Assembly (NCBI GenBank): GCA_964057225.1
Contig: OZ059894.1
Coordinates: 16,274,476-16,338,475 of the forward strand
Length of the DNA: 64,000 nt
DNA from: Auanema rhodensis
Lineage: Eukaryota; Nematoda; Chromadorea; Rhabditida; Rhabditidae
Direction: 5' to 3'
The translations under genes and the position numbers were made by a program. Below the pieces are notes generated by a model that did not search any database, was not told the DNA's origin, and worked only from the letters and a program-made list of their open reading frames with translations. Positions 21,969-35,310 of the stretch are shown piece by piece (positions within the stretch are counted from its first letter, which is position 1; each line of letters starts with the position of its first letter).

Positions 21969-23204
21969 TTAAACAGTTGTGACATAAGCACTGTCCATTC
22001 CATAATATGGAATATCAACTGATCTTGATTGTGAAGATGATGATGTACTGCTATTCACCAACTGACTGTATTCGAGCAAACGTGGGTCTAGTGAAATCTA
22101 AAACGTAATCTTAAACTTTGGTATTTTTGGATAAAAAATAAGGAAAAACAACATCAAAGTTTGAACATAATCTTGAAATATGTTTTTGAGATTCATTATA
22201 CCTCACATGAAGTAAAAAACTATATTTGCATTCTAGAAGGAGACATAGGATAATATTCTTTATATAAGCTTAAGCTTATTTCAAATAAATTTAAAAAAAA
22301 AGAAGAAAAGACGATTGATCGTTCACTAAAAATGTATTTTCTTTATCTCTTGTAAAATTCCGATGATGAATCAAGTAGTTGATGATATATCAAGTCAAAC
22401 GAAAACGTCTCGTATATCATCAATAGATCAACAGAAAAAATCTCCGTCATTATGTGGTCAAATAGTTGAAAGATAAAGAACAAGAAAGAAATTATTCACG
22501 TGATATTTCAGAAATAACAGACTTACCTTGCGATCTACTATGAATTTGGATGTATCAAACAGACGAGGATCGAATGATGAGCATTTCCGGCTAACAGCTT
22601 GAGTTTCCTTCCGCTTAAACAATCCACACTGAATAATGAATAGTTTTTGGAAAATTATCATTTGAGTTCTACGCGATAGCATAGAAATTCAATTAGTTAT
22701 TGGATAATCATCACGTAGAATCTCAAATGAAATCTTTTTTTATATATTTAGTAAGGAGAATGTCCAAATACAGGCGCAAGTTTTAAGCGTAAAGTGCAAA
22801 ATTCAGGAGTTTGATTCGAAGAAATTTTTTCGAACAAAAAAAATAGTTTTTTGAGTTTCAAGATTGATTTGTTTGAATTGTCTAGCTTGTTCTCCGTCAA
22901 GAGTGAGTCAGAAGAAGGTGTCAAATTGAAGAAACTAGTTTTTATAATTTCATAAAGTTATTATTATCTATATATCGTATATATATGTAAATATATAGAA
23001 AATATATTAATAATAGTGTTACCATATATAGTCAGACTGACTGACTGTCTTAAATAAAAATAAAAATACCTTTGTAACATCAAAACAACAAATGCAGATA
23101 CACAAGAGTAGAGAGATAATGGTGAAGACGAGAAATATGACTAGACCTATAGGATACTGACAATGGCATCCCAATGATGGGTCTGAGGATGGTAGAATCG
23201 ACAT
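21969..23204 (-). CDS. small single-pass membrane protein, nematode-type, unrecognised
   Basis: Three exons (23070-23204, 22527-22628, 21969-22097) join in phase 0 to a 121-residue protein; both introns have clean GT/AG ends. Residues 1-16 form a short N-terminal segment with two cysteines (SLGCHCQYP). Residues 17-40 form one hydrophobic helix ending in a cysteine cluster (LLLCICICCF), likely palmitoylated on the inner face. The cytoplasmic tail has a basic stretch (FKRKETQAVSRK) and two copies of a related motif, SFDPRLFDTSKF and SLDPRLLEYSQL, then a serine run and a tyrosine-containing end (IPYYGMDSAYVTTV). The end TTV resembles a class I PDZ ligand (S/T-x-V). No family recognised; the repeated DPRL motif and PDZ-like end suggest a scaffolded membrane adaptor (inference). 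Confidence 0.7.
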
Positions 23205-26200
23205 CCTAAAAATTGAATAATTTATGGGTTATGAGAACTACAGTTAGAGGTGAAGATAAAGAAGAACAGAAGAGAAAGAAAATTAACGAGAGCAAAAGAT
23301 TTAAAAAAGGGTTGTATGTTCTGTGAAGAGTATAACTTGAAGCTGATCACATATCGTGCTCATCCTCGCAGCCATCATGAACGAGCTGTTGAGAGCAATG
23401 AAGATGATGGAAGAAATATGGAGAAAGGAAACAGATATATGTACGAAAAACGAAGAAAATGAGGGAAAAAGATAAGTGAAAAGAAAATGAAGAGAAAGGA
23501 AATAGGTTGTAGTGGAAATCAGACGAGAGTTATGATGAAAAATGCGATGATCGCGAAAATCAAACAGACAGACGGACGAGTGAACGATAGATGGTTGAAG
23601 CTAAAGCATTTTTGAGACAGATGATACTGACAGCATAACGGAGGATAAGGAGATGGTATCGAGAACAAATGAGTTAAACAGACGTCGAGTATATAAAATA
23701 GTCTGGACGACATGAGCTGTAAAACAAGAAGCAGGAGTCCAAGCATCTCTTTAGTCCTCGCATTGAACTTGTAGGCTCTCATCCGGATTTTTACTATACC
23801 TCCACCAAGAAGAGTAAAGAGAAAAATGAAGAAGATAGAAATTTAGAAAGAATTTTCAATGAAAAAAAGTTGAAGAAGCATGGTTTTTTATTCAAATTTT
23901 TTTTGAAACTTCAACAAACCTGTTATTGTTTCAAGAACTTGAAATTGAGAAGAAAGGTTATTTAGATAAAATTACCGGAAAATTAAAAAAAAAGCAGTTT
24001 GGTTTCAAAAAAAAATAAATAAAAGAAGTTGTTATGGCAAAATATAAAAAAAGAGAGAAGATAAATGACTTCTTAAAAAGAATACTATATTCATACTAAC
24101 GGCAAATGATACATCTTAAATGAAGCATCAATACCATATTTGAGCTTTTGCTCAACATTGAAAGAGTTTAAAAAACGTTCGAAAATGCTTAAAAAGGAAG
24201 GAAAAGCTCAAATATAAAGGGATGAATCTTACTAATACCAATTGCTATATGTAAACCTATTTTAAATAAACTATATGAATGAACGATGACGTATACTCAA
24301 ACTAAGCTAATCTCAGACGTTAGTTCAAAGTTTAAAATTTGTGTTAAAATGAATAATATAAACAAGAAAGTCACACAATTTTTCTTAGATACTGTAGGAT
24401 TTTAAATTTCATTTTTTTTGTTCAATAATTTAATTTAAAAAAGTTTGAACTTATTAAATTTTTCGAAATACATAAATCATGTAATACAGCATTCAGTAGT
24501 AACATATCCGCCTGATGGGATAACAATAGTATTCCTGAAGTCCCTTCTAATACTATGAAACTTTTAAAAGAAAATGTATTTTCTTGGATGTATTTTCGAA
24601 AAAAAAACTTTAATTTTTCATAATTCAAATAAAAAGAAAAAGAAGGAAAATTCTGTTCAATTCTGAACTTGCAATTTTAACTTTGCAATTCTGGAAAAGC
24701 ACAATGCCGAGAATCAAATTTTGAACAAAATTAATTGAGTTTTTAAGAATTTTAGTTGAATGGATTTTTAAATAAAAATTAAATTTAAATGATAACAAAG
24801 ACTCCTTATTCCCTCTTCGTTTTCTTTTTCTAGTTTCTTTAGTAAGGAATGGGCATCAGCATAGCTTTGATTCAAAAGATTTTCGATAAATTTGAAAAAA
24901 AAAACAACAAAAAAAACTTTTTTTTGTTAATTATTAATAATATGGCTATTTTGAAATATCAATGTTTCGTAAACTTGTTTGAAAAAACGGAGAAAATTCA
25001 AACAAATCAGTAACTAGCCATTTGAAAAAAGCTTTTCAATGGACATCCTCAGATTCTTTTGAATCTTTTTTCAACTTTGTCTTTGTTATTTCATTTCTAA
25101 AGTATTGTGTTAACAGCTTGACGAATAAGAAGAAAACTCTTCTATTTTTTTAAAGAGTAGAACTACCAAATATGGAATATGATGTTCAGATGTTTTCTGA
25201 CATTGATCTTCCTTCTTTTATTATATTTTTATTTATTTTTTTCTGCTAAAAAAAAGTTTATTCAAGTTTATGTATTTCTATATGTTCACTATAACTGATC
25301 ATCTTCTTTATATGTACACATACATATCCTTTGCTCATGTTTTCCTCTTGATTTCATAAAGTCGAAGCAGATTTCAGCATAATATGTTTATTTCTGGATC
25401 TAAAAAAGGATTCAATGTTCATCAAAAACGTCATTTTAAAGAATAATGATGCCATAGATTTAAGAATATCAACCATGATTATCAAAAACTAACTGATACA
25501 AAATGTTTTTTTCTCTATTTTTTCCATTTAAATTCATAAAATATATTAAATTCTTTAAATTTTCGTTGGATATTCATTCTGATTATCCCGATAATTGTTT
25601 TCAATTTCAATTCAAGCTTATATTTCTCATGAAATGTTTTAAAAATATTTTAAATCTTTTAAAAGAAAATCTGACTGTGACAATGTGTATTTTATGTCAT
25701 TTTAAAAATATTTTATTACATTTTGCTGTCAAATACAGAAGAATTGTCAATTTCCAAAAACAGAGATTACCTTACTACATCCCTCTTTTACTTCATCTGT
25801 CTGTTGTATTCAGATGAGAAAAAAATTATTTTCGTCTCAAACAAGTAAATTTTTTTTTTTGCTTTTTTTTCTTTCACATTTTTGATATTTTTCAGTCTAT
25901 CTTTAGCAAAACTGCGCAATCTTGCTGCTCGAGCTCTGTATTTTTCGTTGTTAATTTCAAAGTCAATAAGAATTTTGGAGTTTTTTTCTCAATTAATTTC
26001 AAATTATAGATATGAAATAAGAGATAAATAAGAGAATTATATGTTTTCTTTAAATACCACTAGAGAATATTCATGCAATATGAAGTAGATATTTGTTCAT
26101 CTTGTTTAGAAAGAAAATACTAATCATTTGATTATAACTTTTCTTCAAAAAAAAAAGAAAGAAAGAATCTGTTTCTTCAATCAAATTATAATGGAAAAAC

Positions 26201-27785
26201 CTTTAATTTCAGACATTTTGTTAAAATAGAAATTTGCAAGTTTATGAAGAAGCTCCAATCATACCTGAGCTTATTCTGTAAACTAAATTTTGCAAATCCT
26301 ATAACTAAGTTGCATGAACAGAAAAGAAGACGAAAGCTTGTGTGATTTCATAAAGAAACAGAAAAAAATAAAAAAAGATAAAAGAATAGATTCAAGGAAG
26401 TTCTATAATCTTTCTTCAATCAAATATAAAGAAAAAGAAAGACTTATGAACATCGTCAAAGTGTACTTCCTTCGTACGGCATTTGTACAAATGTCTTCTC
26501 AATTCCATATCCCCTGAAAAATGTTTTTTTTTCTTTTAAAAATAAAATAATAAATAAGCAACATTGTTGAATAATTTTCTCGTATTCTCACCTTTTGCTT
26601 AACATTTCTACAATATGTATATCCAATTCACAATTAGCAAACATACTTGAAGTGGATTCGTTCAAATTCTTGTTCAGACATCATCCGGATTTTTCAAAAA
26701 GTATCACAGACATTTTCTTCCTCTTTAATTTATTCTTAACTTTAAAATACTTTAAATGTTTTATCTTTGAAATCTTTTTTTTTTTCTAAAAATTCTAAAT
26801 GATATTTCTATCTTTTTTGGAAATAATCATCGTCTTATATATGCAAGATGAGATGAGCTGTAATAAGATTTTATTTGTTTTTTTTTTTTGGTTCCTAGCA
26901 AATACATTTTCACAACTTCGATATACATATGTATGCTTCTTCACTTCAATTTCTTAACTTCACTATCTTCTCAATCGTTGTTTGTAGTTTTCACTTCATT
27001 TGCTGCTTTTCCATGCGAACTATCTTTCAAATCTTGGAAAATAGTTAGGATCATCATAACCTAATATCGTATAGTTTTTTTAAATTATTATAAATAATAT
27101 TTTATTTAAATAAATTAATTTATTCAAAATAAACTATATCACATAAAATATCTTCAGTTTTTAAACATTCGAATACACATTCTAACACAAAAAAAAAGAA
27201 ATAAAGTTAAGAGTTAAGCTAATACTCTTCGTGTTATTTCCATTGCTTTTTGAACTATACGAAGAGAGAGAGGGAGAGATATGGAGATAGATAGAGAGAG
27301 AGATATGTTAAGAAAAAAAAGAAAAAGTGAATTACTAGAAAAAACAGAGAAAAGAAAGAAACTCAACCGAATAAAAACACTTGTTCTATCAAATTATTCA
27401 AAAAAAAAAAGGCTAAGTTCTTTTTAACAACTCTTGTTCTATCTATAACATTCTCAAGTATAAAAAATATATTTATTTTTAATTTGAAATATTATAAATT
27501 GTAAAAGGGCATTATTGCAAGTTTGTTAATTTCTTTTTCATGCACTATCTTGTAAAATAGTTAATATAAAGTATATGTGAATATATATGAACTTTAAGTA
27601 TTTTTCAACTAAAACTCAGTTTAACACAGCCTTTTTTCAATTTTTATTTCATTTTTATGTGATTTCTTTCTTTTATTTTTCTATTTTACCGTAAATTTAT
27701 GCACTGTTTGTTGTTTCATCGTTGCTCTAAATTGGTAAAATTTGATAGAATATTGCTTTGTTCATCAATTTAATTTAATTTTCAG
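23205..27785. other. long AT-rich divergent intergenic region
   Basis: About 4.6 kb between the head-to-head membrane-protein and GluCl genes. A/T-rich with many poly(A)/poly(T) runs and frequent stops. A short GA-rich run (GAGAGAGAGGGAGAGA) lies around 27264-27304. Open frames here are low-complexity and show no splice support. Probably regulatory sequence of the channel gene. Confidence 0.5.
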
Positions 27786-30700
27786 ATGACAAAAGTATGT
27801 TCATGGTTTATAATTCTTAGTATTTTGAAGATTTCATTGTTACTATGTATCAATCAGTATGTTTTCACAGCTAAAACCTTAATCATATCACTAACTCTCA
27901 TTATAGAAATGGTCGATTTATAAGACAAAGGCAGAATGGTAATCCATTACATTCAAAAAAGGTAAAAAAATCGCAAAGTTTCTTCATGTTTTCAAGAAAA
28001 AAAATTTAATCAGGAACACCAAGATGATTTTGATGATGTAATTGATGAGTTGGAAGCTGAATCAAGACAGGAATCTCTGTTACATCAACATATTTTATCT
28101 CAAACTCCTAATGCAACTACGGAAACTCCTGCTATTGTCTCAATGCCTACTGAGCCAACGTACGTTGTAGTTAATAATTTGAAAATTAAATTGCACATAT
28201 TCATGTCGAATTAACAGATCGTAGACTAATTTACATCGAGATTTCGACAAATTCTCAAATCTAAGATGAATAATTAGCCAAAATCTCACATTTGGCATAT
28301 CGCAGCATCATTTTTCTTGTCGTTCTATCCACAACTCATCATTTTCTTTTATCTGACTCCACATACATGCGGCTCATTTGCATAATCTCACGTTTTTCTA
28401 TTGAATTTAGAAGTGAAGTAGAGTAGAGCTTCAGACTCGTAGGCCAATTGAATGATGACGAGTCCTTCTAACTTCATTCTCAGAAGTCATAGGTCATAGC
28501 TTTATCGCAGTTCAGTTATTCGTCTTTATTTTTTGTCCTTTCTTTCCAACCACATAATATAACATATTGTTGGTTTGATTACTTCAAAAGTCAATTATAT
28601 TTCATATCATTGTATATTCAGGAAAAAATGAGATAGATATTGTTAGTCATAAACTTAAAAGGATCAATTTGGCAGAAAATGAGGGCGAAACCTAGACGAA
28701 AACTATGAAATTGTTTCAAGAGACCAGTTAGAAAAGGGCAGATGATCATGCCTGATGCGTGTTCCCATGGTTTAATGCTCTCTTCCTTCCTTGCTCCCCA
28801 TTTCTTCCACTTCTTTTTCCGTATTCTTCTTCTTATACATCCCTTTATCCATCCATGTTATCTTCTTCTCTAACTACTCTCTTTCAACTCTCATGTGTTA
28901 ACTGTTCTAGTCTTTTTCACTTTCATTTATACTTTCTCAACTTCATAAAAGCTTAGAAAGAAAACGTTGAAGAAAACTGCATTCTCATTTCCGGATAGAA
29001 GATATACCATTTCCGGATAAATTAACTTTTATCACAAACTGATATTTCTTTAAAATAACATCACGAAATTATAAGAATTTTCCGAAATATTTTTCGTCAT
29101 CAAATCTCTTTTTTTTTGGTTCTTGGCTTTATTTCAATAATACACATGTCTATTTTTCTGATTTAAAACATTAATCTGAGGGCATAAAAACACTTTTTGT
29201 CATTAATATCAACTATTATCGTTATTTTAGTTTTACTCTAACCATCATCATTATAAGTGTTCACTTTGATTTTTAGTTTTTCTCCTTCAAAATATCAAAT
29301 CTCAAAGGTATTCTGATTCTGACCGAAGCATCGTCTTCTCCTAATATAGTAAATAATTATTTGGTTTATATATTCAACTTAATATATAACTAATAGTTAA
29401 TATACAGCAGGACTACGAAGGCATTCAATCTTATTATCATTTTGTCACGTAATATCTATGTGAAATTTAGAGCTTCTACGAATTATTTCATTTTTCATTG
29501 TTCGTAAAGCGAGAACGGTTGCACATTTCTTATTTTTTTATCTTCTCCGATTTTTCTTATATTTCTCGTCCATTTTGCCTCTTTCTTATTCTCGTATTCA
29601 CAAAATGCATCTCTCTGTCCTCAGGAGGATGTGAATACAAGCAACGACACATGAGCATAGAAATGGGAGGAACCTTACTTATGGGCGGTCGGTTGTGAAA
29701 ATTGCCGGAGGGCTTTGTCTCTTTTCTCTTGTCCATGTGAAATGAAACACATCTTATTCTTTACCTTGGCTTTTCATCTGCAGATCTAGACCAAATCCTT
29801 TGAAAAAAAAACAGTTTTTTTCTATCTTTTTAGCTTATTGTTTTCAAATGAAAAGTAAATGAATAGAAGTTAAGATAATATAAAAAGAATTAGAAGGAAG
29901 TTTTTGATATTTATTCGTTTATTCATTTGTTTATTTATTATATCTTTTCTTTTTGTTTTTGGTCCCAAATTTTAAATTTCAATTATTCACCAGTTTCCTA
30001 TTTTTATTTAAGCTTCATGTGAAATTATCAACATTCTATATTTCATATAAAACGGAAGTAATGAACCAATTTCTAATATCATAGAAATCCAGACTTCAAA
30101 CCCTGAATCTTTTCTTTGAATTGTCTAAACCATTCAATGCTCTTCACTTCTTCCATGTCAAATTTAACAGAAATTTTATGAACAACCTGCTCATCTGGAA
30201 GTGGTTTTGCTTATTCGCACCAATTTCGTTTTTAAAAAGATTTATTTGTCGAACCCATTTCTTCTACAATATCCTTGCTCATCGAAGCAAATTTCAAATT
30301 TTTTTGAAAATCCATCAATAGGTTTGTCTTTCTTCATACTACTTTGTCACTCTGTTTCTTTCTTCTTATTTTTTTTGCGTGAATATGTCAAGCACAAGTA
30401 AAGAAAATAATAATATTATTAGAAATTAAGAAAAAATGAAAAAATTAAGCAAAAACAACGCAAAAATGTAGAAATAACATTAATTTAAGCTTGTTTTGTT
30501 TTAATTTTTTTTGTATTATTTCTTTTTTTTTGCTGAATTTTCTACTGTTTTCTAGATATTTAGCTGCTTTAATCCATCCTCAATCCATTTCCCTATATAT
30601 GAACATTGAGTATTATTTGACCCCGATGATACTAATGACAGCTTCTCAATATCTGTGTTCTGTGTTTCGAAGCTTAAAGAGGAGATTCTTCATTATCTTT

Positions 30701-33700
30701 GCTCCCTCTTCTATTCAATTTCTACCTCATCTTCTATTATGATTCTTCTCTTTTTCTTTTTCACCTTCTTTTTGTCTCTTCATGTATTCATGTCTATAAT
30801 TTTCTTTTTTCTTTCTTTCTCTCTTTAATTTCATATTTTCTTACTTTCGTCGATCAAATATATAGATTGACTCTTCATATTTTCTTCAGATTACCTCAAT
30901 TTATGTGGTAGATTCGTCTTTTTCTCTATAATCTATATAACATATATTCACAAGACGTATCGTAGAAAAGTTATGTCCATATTGAGTTGGAACACGAAGA
31001 CTATCAATCTCAAAGCTTATTCCGTATGATAGACGATATCCTTATCTTATCCTTCTTTTCTATTTTATTTTTTATTTCAAATATACCAAACAGGTTAGTT
31101 TTATTCTTTAAATTTTATCAACTTACTCCAGCTTAGATAAGCTGTTCCATTACATTTTTTTTCATTTTGATCGCCTGTTCAAAAACCAGGATATTCCATT
31201 TTACAACTACATAACTAGGTTTTAAAAGTTTTCAAACTCCATTTACCAACTTAGTCTGCAAAATTATTGTCCCCTTTAACAAAGTTATCAGAAACATTTC
31301 CGCATTCTCAACTTTTTTTCTCAAAATTTTCATCAACCATCCTTGTGTTTAAATAAAAATGTGTATAAGTTCGAAAATATTTCAGTTTTAATTTTTAATT
31401 TGACTATAAGAAGTAGTAGTGCTCAACGATTTCTCAGTAAATCACTCTCTAATTAGTTTCGTCAACTTAATTCTCCTATATATCTCAGGAAGTATGAGCT
31501 GAACATGTTCATATTATGTCATATATTCGATGAAAAGCTTTTGAAAAGTTTAAAATAAAAAAGAAAATGAGAATGATGAGGATTTTTGCTTACATTGTTA
31601 TTGCTTTTTTTTCCTTTTTCTTTCAAAGGGACAACATAATTAATATTGCGTGAAGGCATGTTTTTGGTGTTTGATAGGTCGTGTGAAAATTTATTTTCAA
31701 AAATGCAAAGAAGAATCTGTAGATAATGTTTCAAAAATTAATTCTCCAAATAGGAAGAAAAGGAAAATGGAAGCAAAACTATTATGTTTGTTGGCAAGTG
31801 GACTTTTCAAAAGCCAATTTCGAGTAGGAAATGCTGTTGATCTGTATTGAGAAAAAGCTGACCTACATACATATGATGATGAAGTTAGCAGTTTGAAGAC
31901 GAATGTGAACGAAAAAAAAATTCAAATACATTTTGCTGTATTTAAGTAAATAATATTCAGTTTATCCAAAAAATATCATTATTAAGCTTATAAACTCTTT
32001 TGTGTTCCATAAGCTGAGGAGAATATGCAAACCAATATAACCAAAATGACCGGAGACAGCTTCCCAACATGATTGCAAGCTTTCGGATCCTATGCTTTTT
32101 CTGAAAAATTTATATTCCTTCCTTCAGAAAATTTTTTTTAGGTTTTATAAAAAAAGAAAAATGCCCTCACAATTAATGAACTTTAACAAGACATTTTGAA
32201 ATATAATCTTTCTAAATTAACTTATTTCAGTAATGCTGACGCTAACTCGGATACTGAGATCATCAAACGACTTCTGAACAAAGGTTATGATTGGAGAGTT
32301 CGACCTCCTGGAATCAATCTGACTATTCCTGGTTTGTATTTTTGAGCTTAAACTAGAATTTGAACTTTGCCTTTTGAACTAAACGCGTATCTGTTTTCAG
32401 GAAGTCATGGACCTGTGGTCGTGAACGTTAACATGCTTATCAGAAGGTTTGAAATTTACTATTTACACGTCCGACCGACTATCTAATTAGATTCCTTTTC
32501 ACAACATTTCCTCTAATTTCCATTCAACTTTCTAAAGTTTATGCAGAAATCTGCTTTTATATTTGTATATCCATATATAGCTTAAGGAGGGAAGTCTCAA
32601 CATCTCAATTTACGCGTGAAATTTAAATCTTTTCTAACAGATTTGAGAAAAAGAAGTAAAAATTTCTTTGGAAACAAATCAATTAGAAAGAGTGAATAAA
32701 TCACACAAAATCTATGAGAACATCAAATTTCTGAACTTAAATCAAATATTCTGATGATGTTCGGGTTTTATGAATGTTTAAAGATGAATAATCATTTAAC
32801 TTGAACTCGAAAACATTAAATATTCTCTCTTGATTTTTGAAATATTTTTTTTTAAATAAAAAGAAAAAAAATGATATGAAGAAGTATTATTATCAAAAAA
32901 ATATATTAATATTAAAAATGTTTTTAATTATAATAATTATATAAAATTATTTAATTATATAATTAAATTAAGTTTCTTTTATAATTTTTCTTTACAGTAT
33001 ATCTAAGATAGATGATGTTAATATGGAATACTCTGTTCAATTAACTTTTCGTGAAAGTTGGGTTGATGGACGTCTAGCTTATAGTACTCCAAACGATAAC
33101 AGTCCTGATTTCTTAATTCTGACGGCTGGACAACAAATTTGGATGCCGGACAGCTTTTTTCAGGTTCATAGTGTTGCTTATAACATGTTGTTAAAATGAG
33201 TTCTCAATTTTAGAATGAAAAACAAGCTCAAAAGCATATGATTGATAAACCGAATGTTCTAATTCGAATTCATAAAAATGGTTTAATTCTATATTCAGTA
33301 CGTATATCACTGGTGTTATCATGTCCAATGCATCTTCAGGTTTGTGTTTTAAACTTATATATATATATATATATATATAGTTATATATAAACAAGTGTGT
33401 TAATTGGAAAGCATAATGATGAATAGTTTGATGAAATAGTGGGGGGGGGGATGATTGGAAGGGCATGTAGTGAGAGATGAAGAGAAATCTGAGATATGCA
33501 TACGTCTTAGAAGTACACCTAAAATTTGTTATTTATTTAATGTATTATTAATAAATTTGAATTATATGTTATATATCTAATTAGTAAAAAGATATCTTAT
33601 TATACTACGTTTGTATAATTATAACTATATATATATATAGAAATACATATTTATAGAATAAGTTGAAAATATTATAAAACTTGTAATTTTCAGTATTATC

Positions 33701-35310
33701 CAATGGATGTTCAAACATGTTTGATTGATTTAGCATCATACGCTTATACTGATAATGATATTGGTAGAATTTTTTCTTCTTTTAGTTTTTAGGTTTTATT
33801 TGAAAATATTACAGAATATAGATGGAAAGAAACAGATCCAGTTCAATTGAAAGAAGGTCTTAACTCATCTTTGCCTAGTTTTCAGTTGAATAAAGTTAGT
33901 ATATTTGAATATTATATTCAAAATATTATAAAAACTTTATTATTTGAAGTTAGATATAAGGGAATGAATATTTTAGGTTTCAACAACATACTGTACAAGT
34001 AAAACTAATACTGGAACATACTCATGCTTACGTACAGTATTAGAACTGAAACGACAGTTCAGGTAAGAAAAACAAATAAAAAACAAAATTATTAATTATT
34101 ATTGTTTAGTTATTACTTATTACAATTATATATTCCATCAACTATGCTTGTTATTGTTTCTTGGGTCTCATTTTGGCTTGACCGATCAGCTGTTCCAGCT
34201 CGTGTGACATTAGGAGTTACCACACTTCTAACAATGACCACACAGGTAAATTAAGATTGTAAATTCATATATTACTCTTATTGGTTACTTAGATGATTAT
34301 CTTTTTTCTTGTATAATTAAATAAAAAATATATTATAGGCATCTGGTATAAATGCAAAACTACCTCCCGTCTCATATACAAAAGCTATTGATGTATGGAT
34401 AGGTGCATGTTTAACTTTTATTTTTGGAGCATTATTGGAGTTTGCATGGGTAACATACATTAGTTCTAGATCATTTTATAAAGGTTTGTTTGTTTTGTTT
34501 TCAAAAAATTATCTTTTAAAACAAATTTCGTTTGAAGGAGCTTCTGGATCAAGCAAAGGTGAAAACCTGAATTCATTACTCATTGCTAACAAACAAGTTA
34601 TTTTATCCACAAACAATGTAAGAACATTTTTTCTAAGTTTTAAAAATAAAATGAAAAACATAATATTATTTTAAAAATTTGAAAGAAAAAAGAGAAAAAA
34701 AAAAGATTGAAAATGAATATCTTGCATCATTAGAAGTAAACAACAACTCTCAGACACATTTGTAAATATACATGTGTGTTTTTAGCACTTTATGTACTTC
34801 TTACTCCTACAAGTACATGAATATATTAATAAAATTAATATTTTTAACATTTTATTGAATTTCAAAGCGTAAATTCTCTTACATCTCGTTGTATTATAGC
34901 ATGTTGATCTGCGGGCAACTGGAGATGAAACAGAAGTTTGGATAAAACAAGAAAATAACTGCAACTATACTGAGCCAACGACTGAACTACTGGTAATTGG
35001 TGGAAAACGACGAAATAGGTTCATACAATTATAATTTTTTAAAATTTTCAATTTAAATCTTTGAAGGAGATCTCAATTGAAAAGATTTTGGAAAAATTTA
35101 TGGATTGTTCGTTGGGTAAAAGAACAGTTATCACCATCAGATAGTGCTAAACGGGCTGATTTGATTTCACGTAAGTAGATTATACGAATTTATATTTGAA
35201 AATGAAAAAAAAAAATATTTATAGGTATTCTATTTCCTTTTCTATTTGTTTGTTTTAATTTCTTATACTGGAGTGCATATTCACGATATCAGACAACCGA
35301 TTTAATATAA
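27786..35310 (+). CDS. avr-14: glutamate-gated chloride channel subunit (GluCl alpha, avr-14-like)
   Basis: Pentameric Cys-loop anion channel subunit of nerve and muscle; GluCls are the target class of ivermectin. The model is about 530 residues. Signal peptide [20 protein letters not shown], then an acidic N-terminal extension, then the ligand domain from about residue 96 ([55 protein letters not shown]). The Cys loop is C-x13-C ([17 protein letters not shown]). The second GluCl-specific disulfide pair is [14 protein letters not shown]1 starts [11 protein letters not shown]2 carries the anion-selecting PAR in [19 protein letters not shown]3 is [21 protein letters not shown]4 is [19 protein letters not shown], with stop at 35310. 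The first coding exon follows TTTTCAG, so a leader or trans-splice site is likely. An intron of 4,071 bp lies at 28160-32230. Ortholog choice is from remembered sequence similarity; avr-15 or a glc gene is possible. Confidence 0.93.
28160..32230 (+). other. large intron of the GluCl gene
   Basis: Intron of 4,071 bp separating the N-terminal extension (ending MPTEPT) from the ligand-binding domain. The donor CCAAC/GTACG and acceptor TTATTTCAG restore the frame. Mostly T-rich low-complexity DNA with no second gene supported. A site for an internal promoter or alternative first exon would lie here if one exists. Confidence 0.7.
32447..32997 (+). other. 551 bp intron of the GluCl gene
   Basis: Between RRF-phase exon ends AACATGCTTATCAGAAG and TATATCTAAG, which join to SISKID. 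AT-rich, with a run of alternating AT in the last 100 bp. No gene seen. Confidence 0.7.
33355..33379. repeat. (TA)n microsatellite in a GluCl intron
   Basis: About 12 uninterrupted TA units inside the intron after the Cys-loop-coding exon, followed at 33441-33450 by a ten-base G run. Confidence 0.9.

Noticed and set aside
23250-27000. Several 60-100 codon frames in the spacer before the GluCl gene
   Set aside because: Phe/Leu/Lys-rich low-complexity frames typical of AT-rich DNA, with no splice or homology support.
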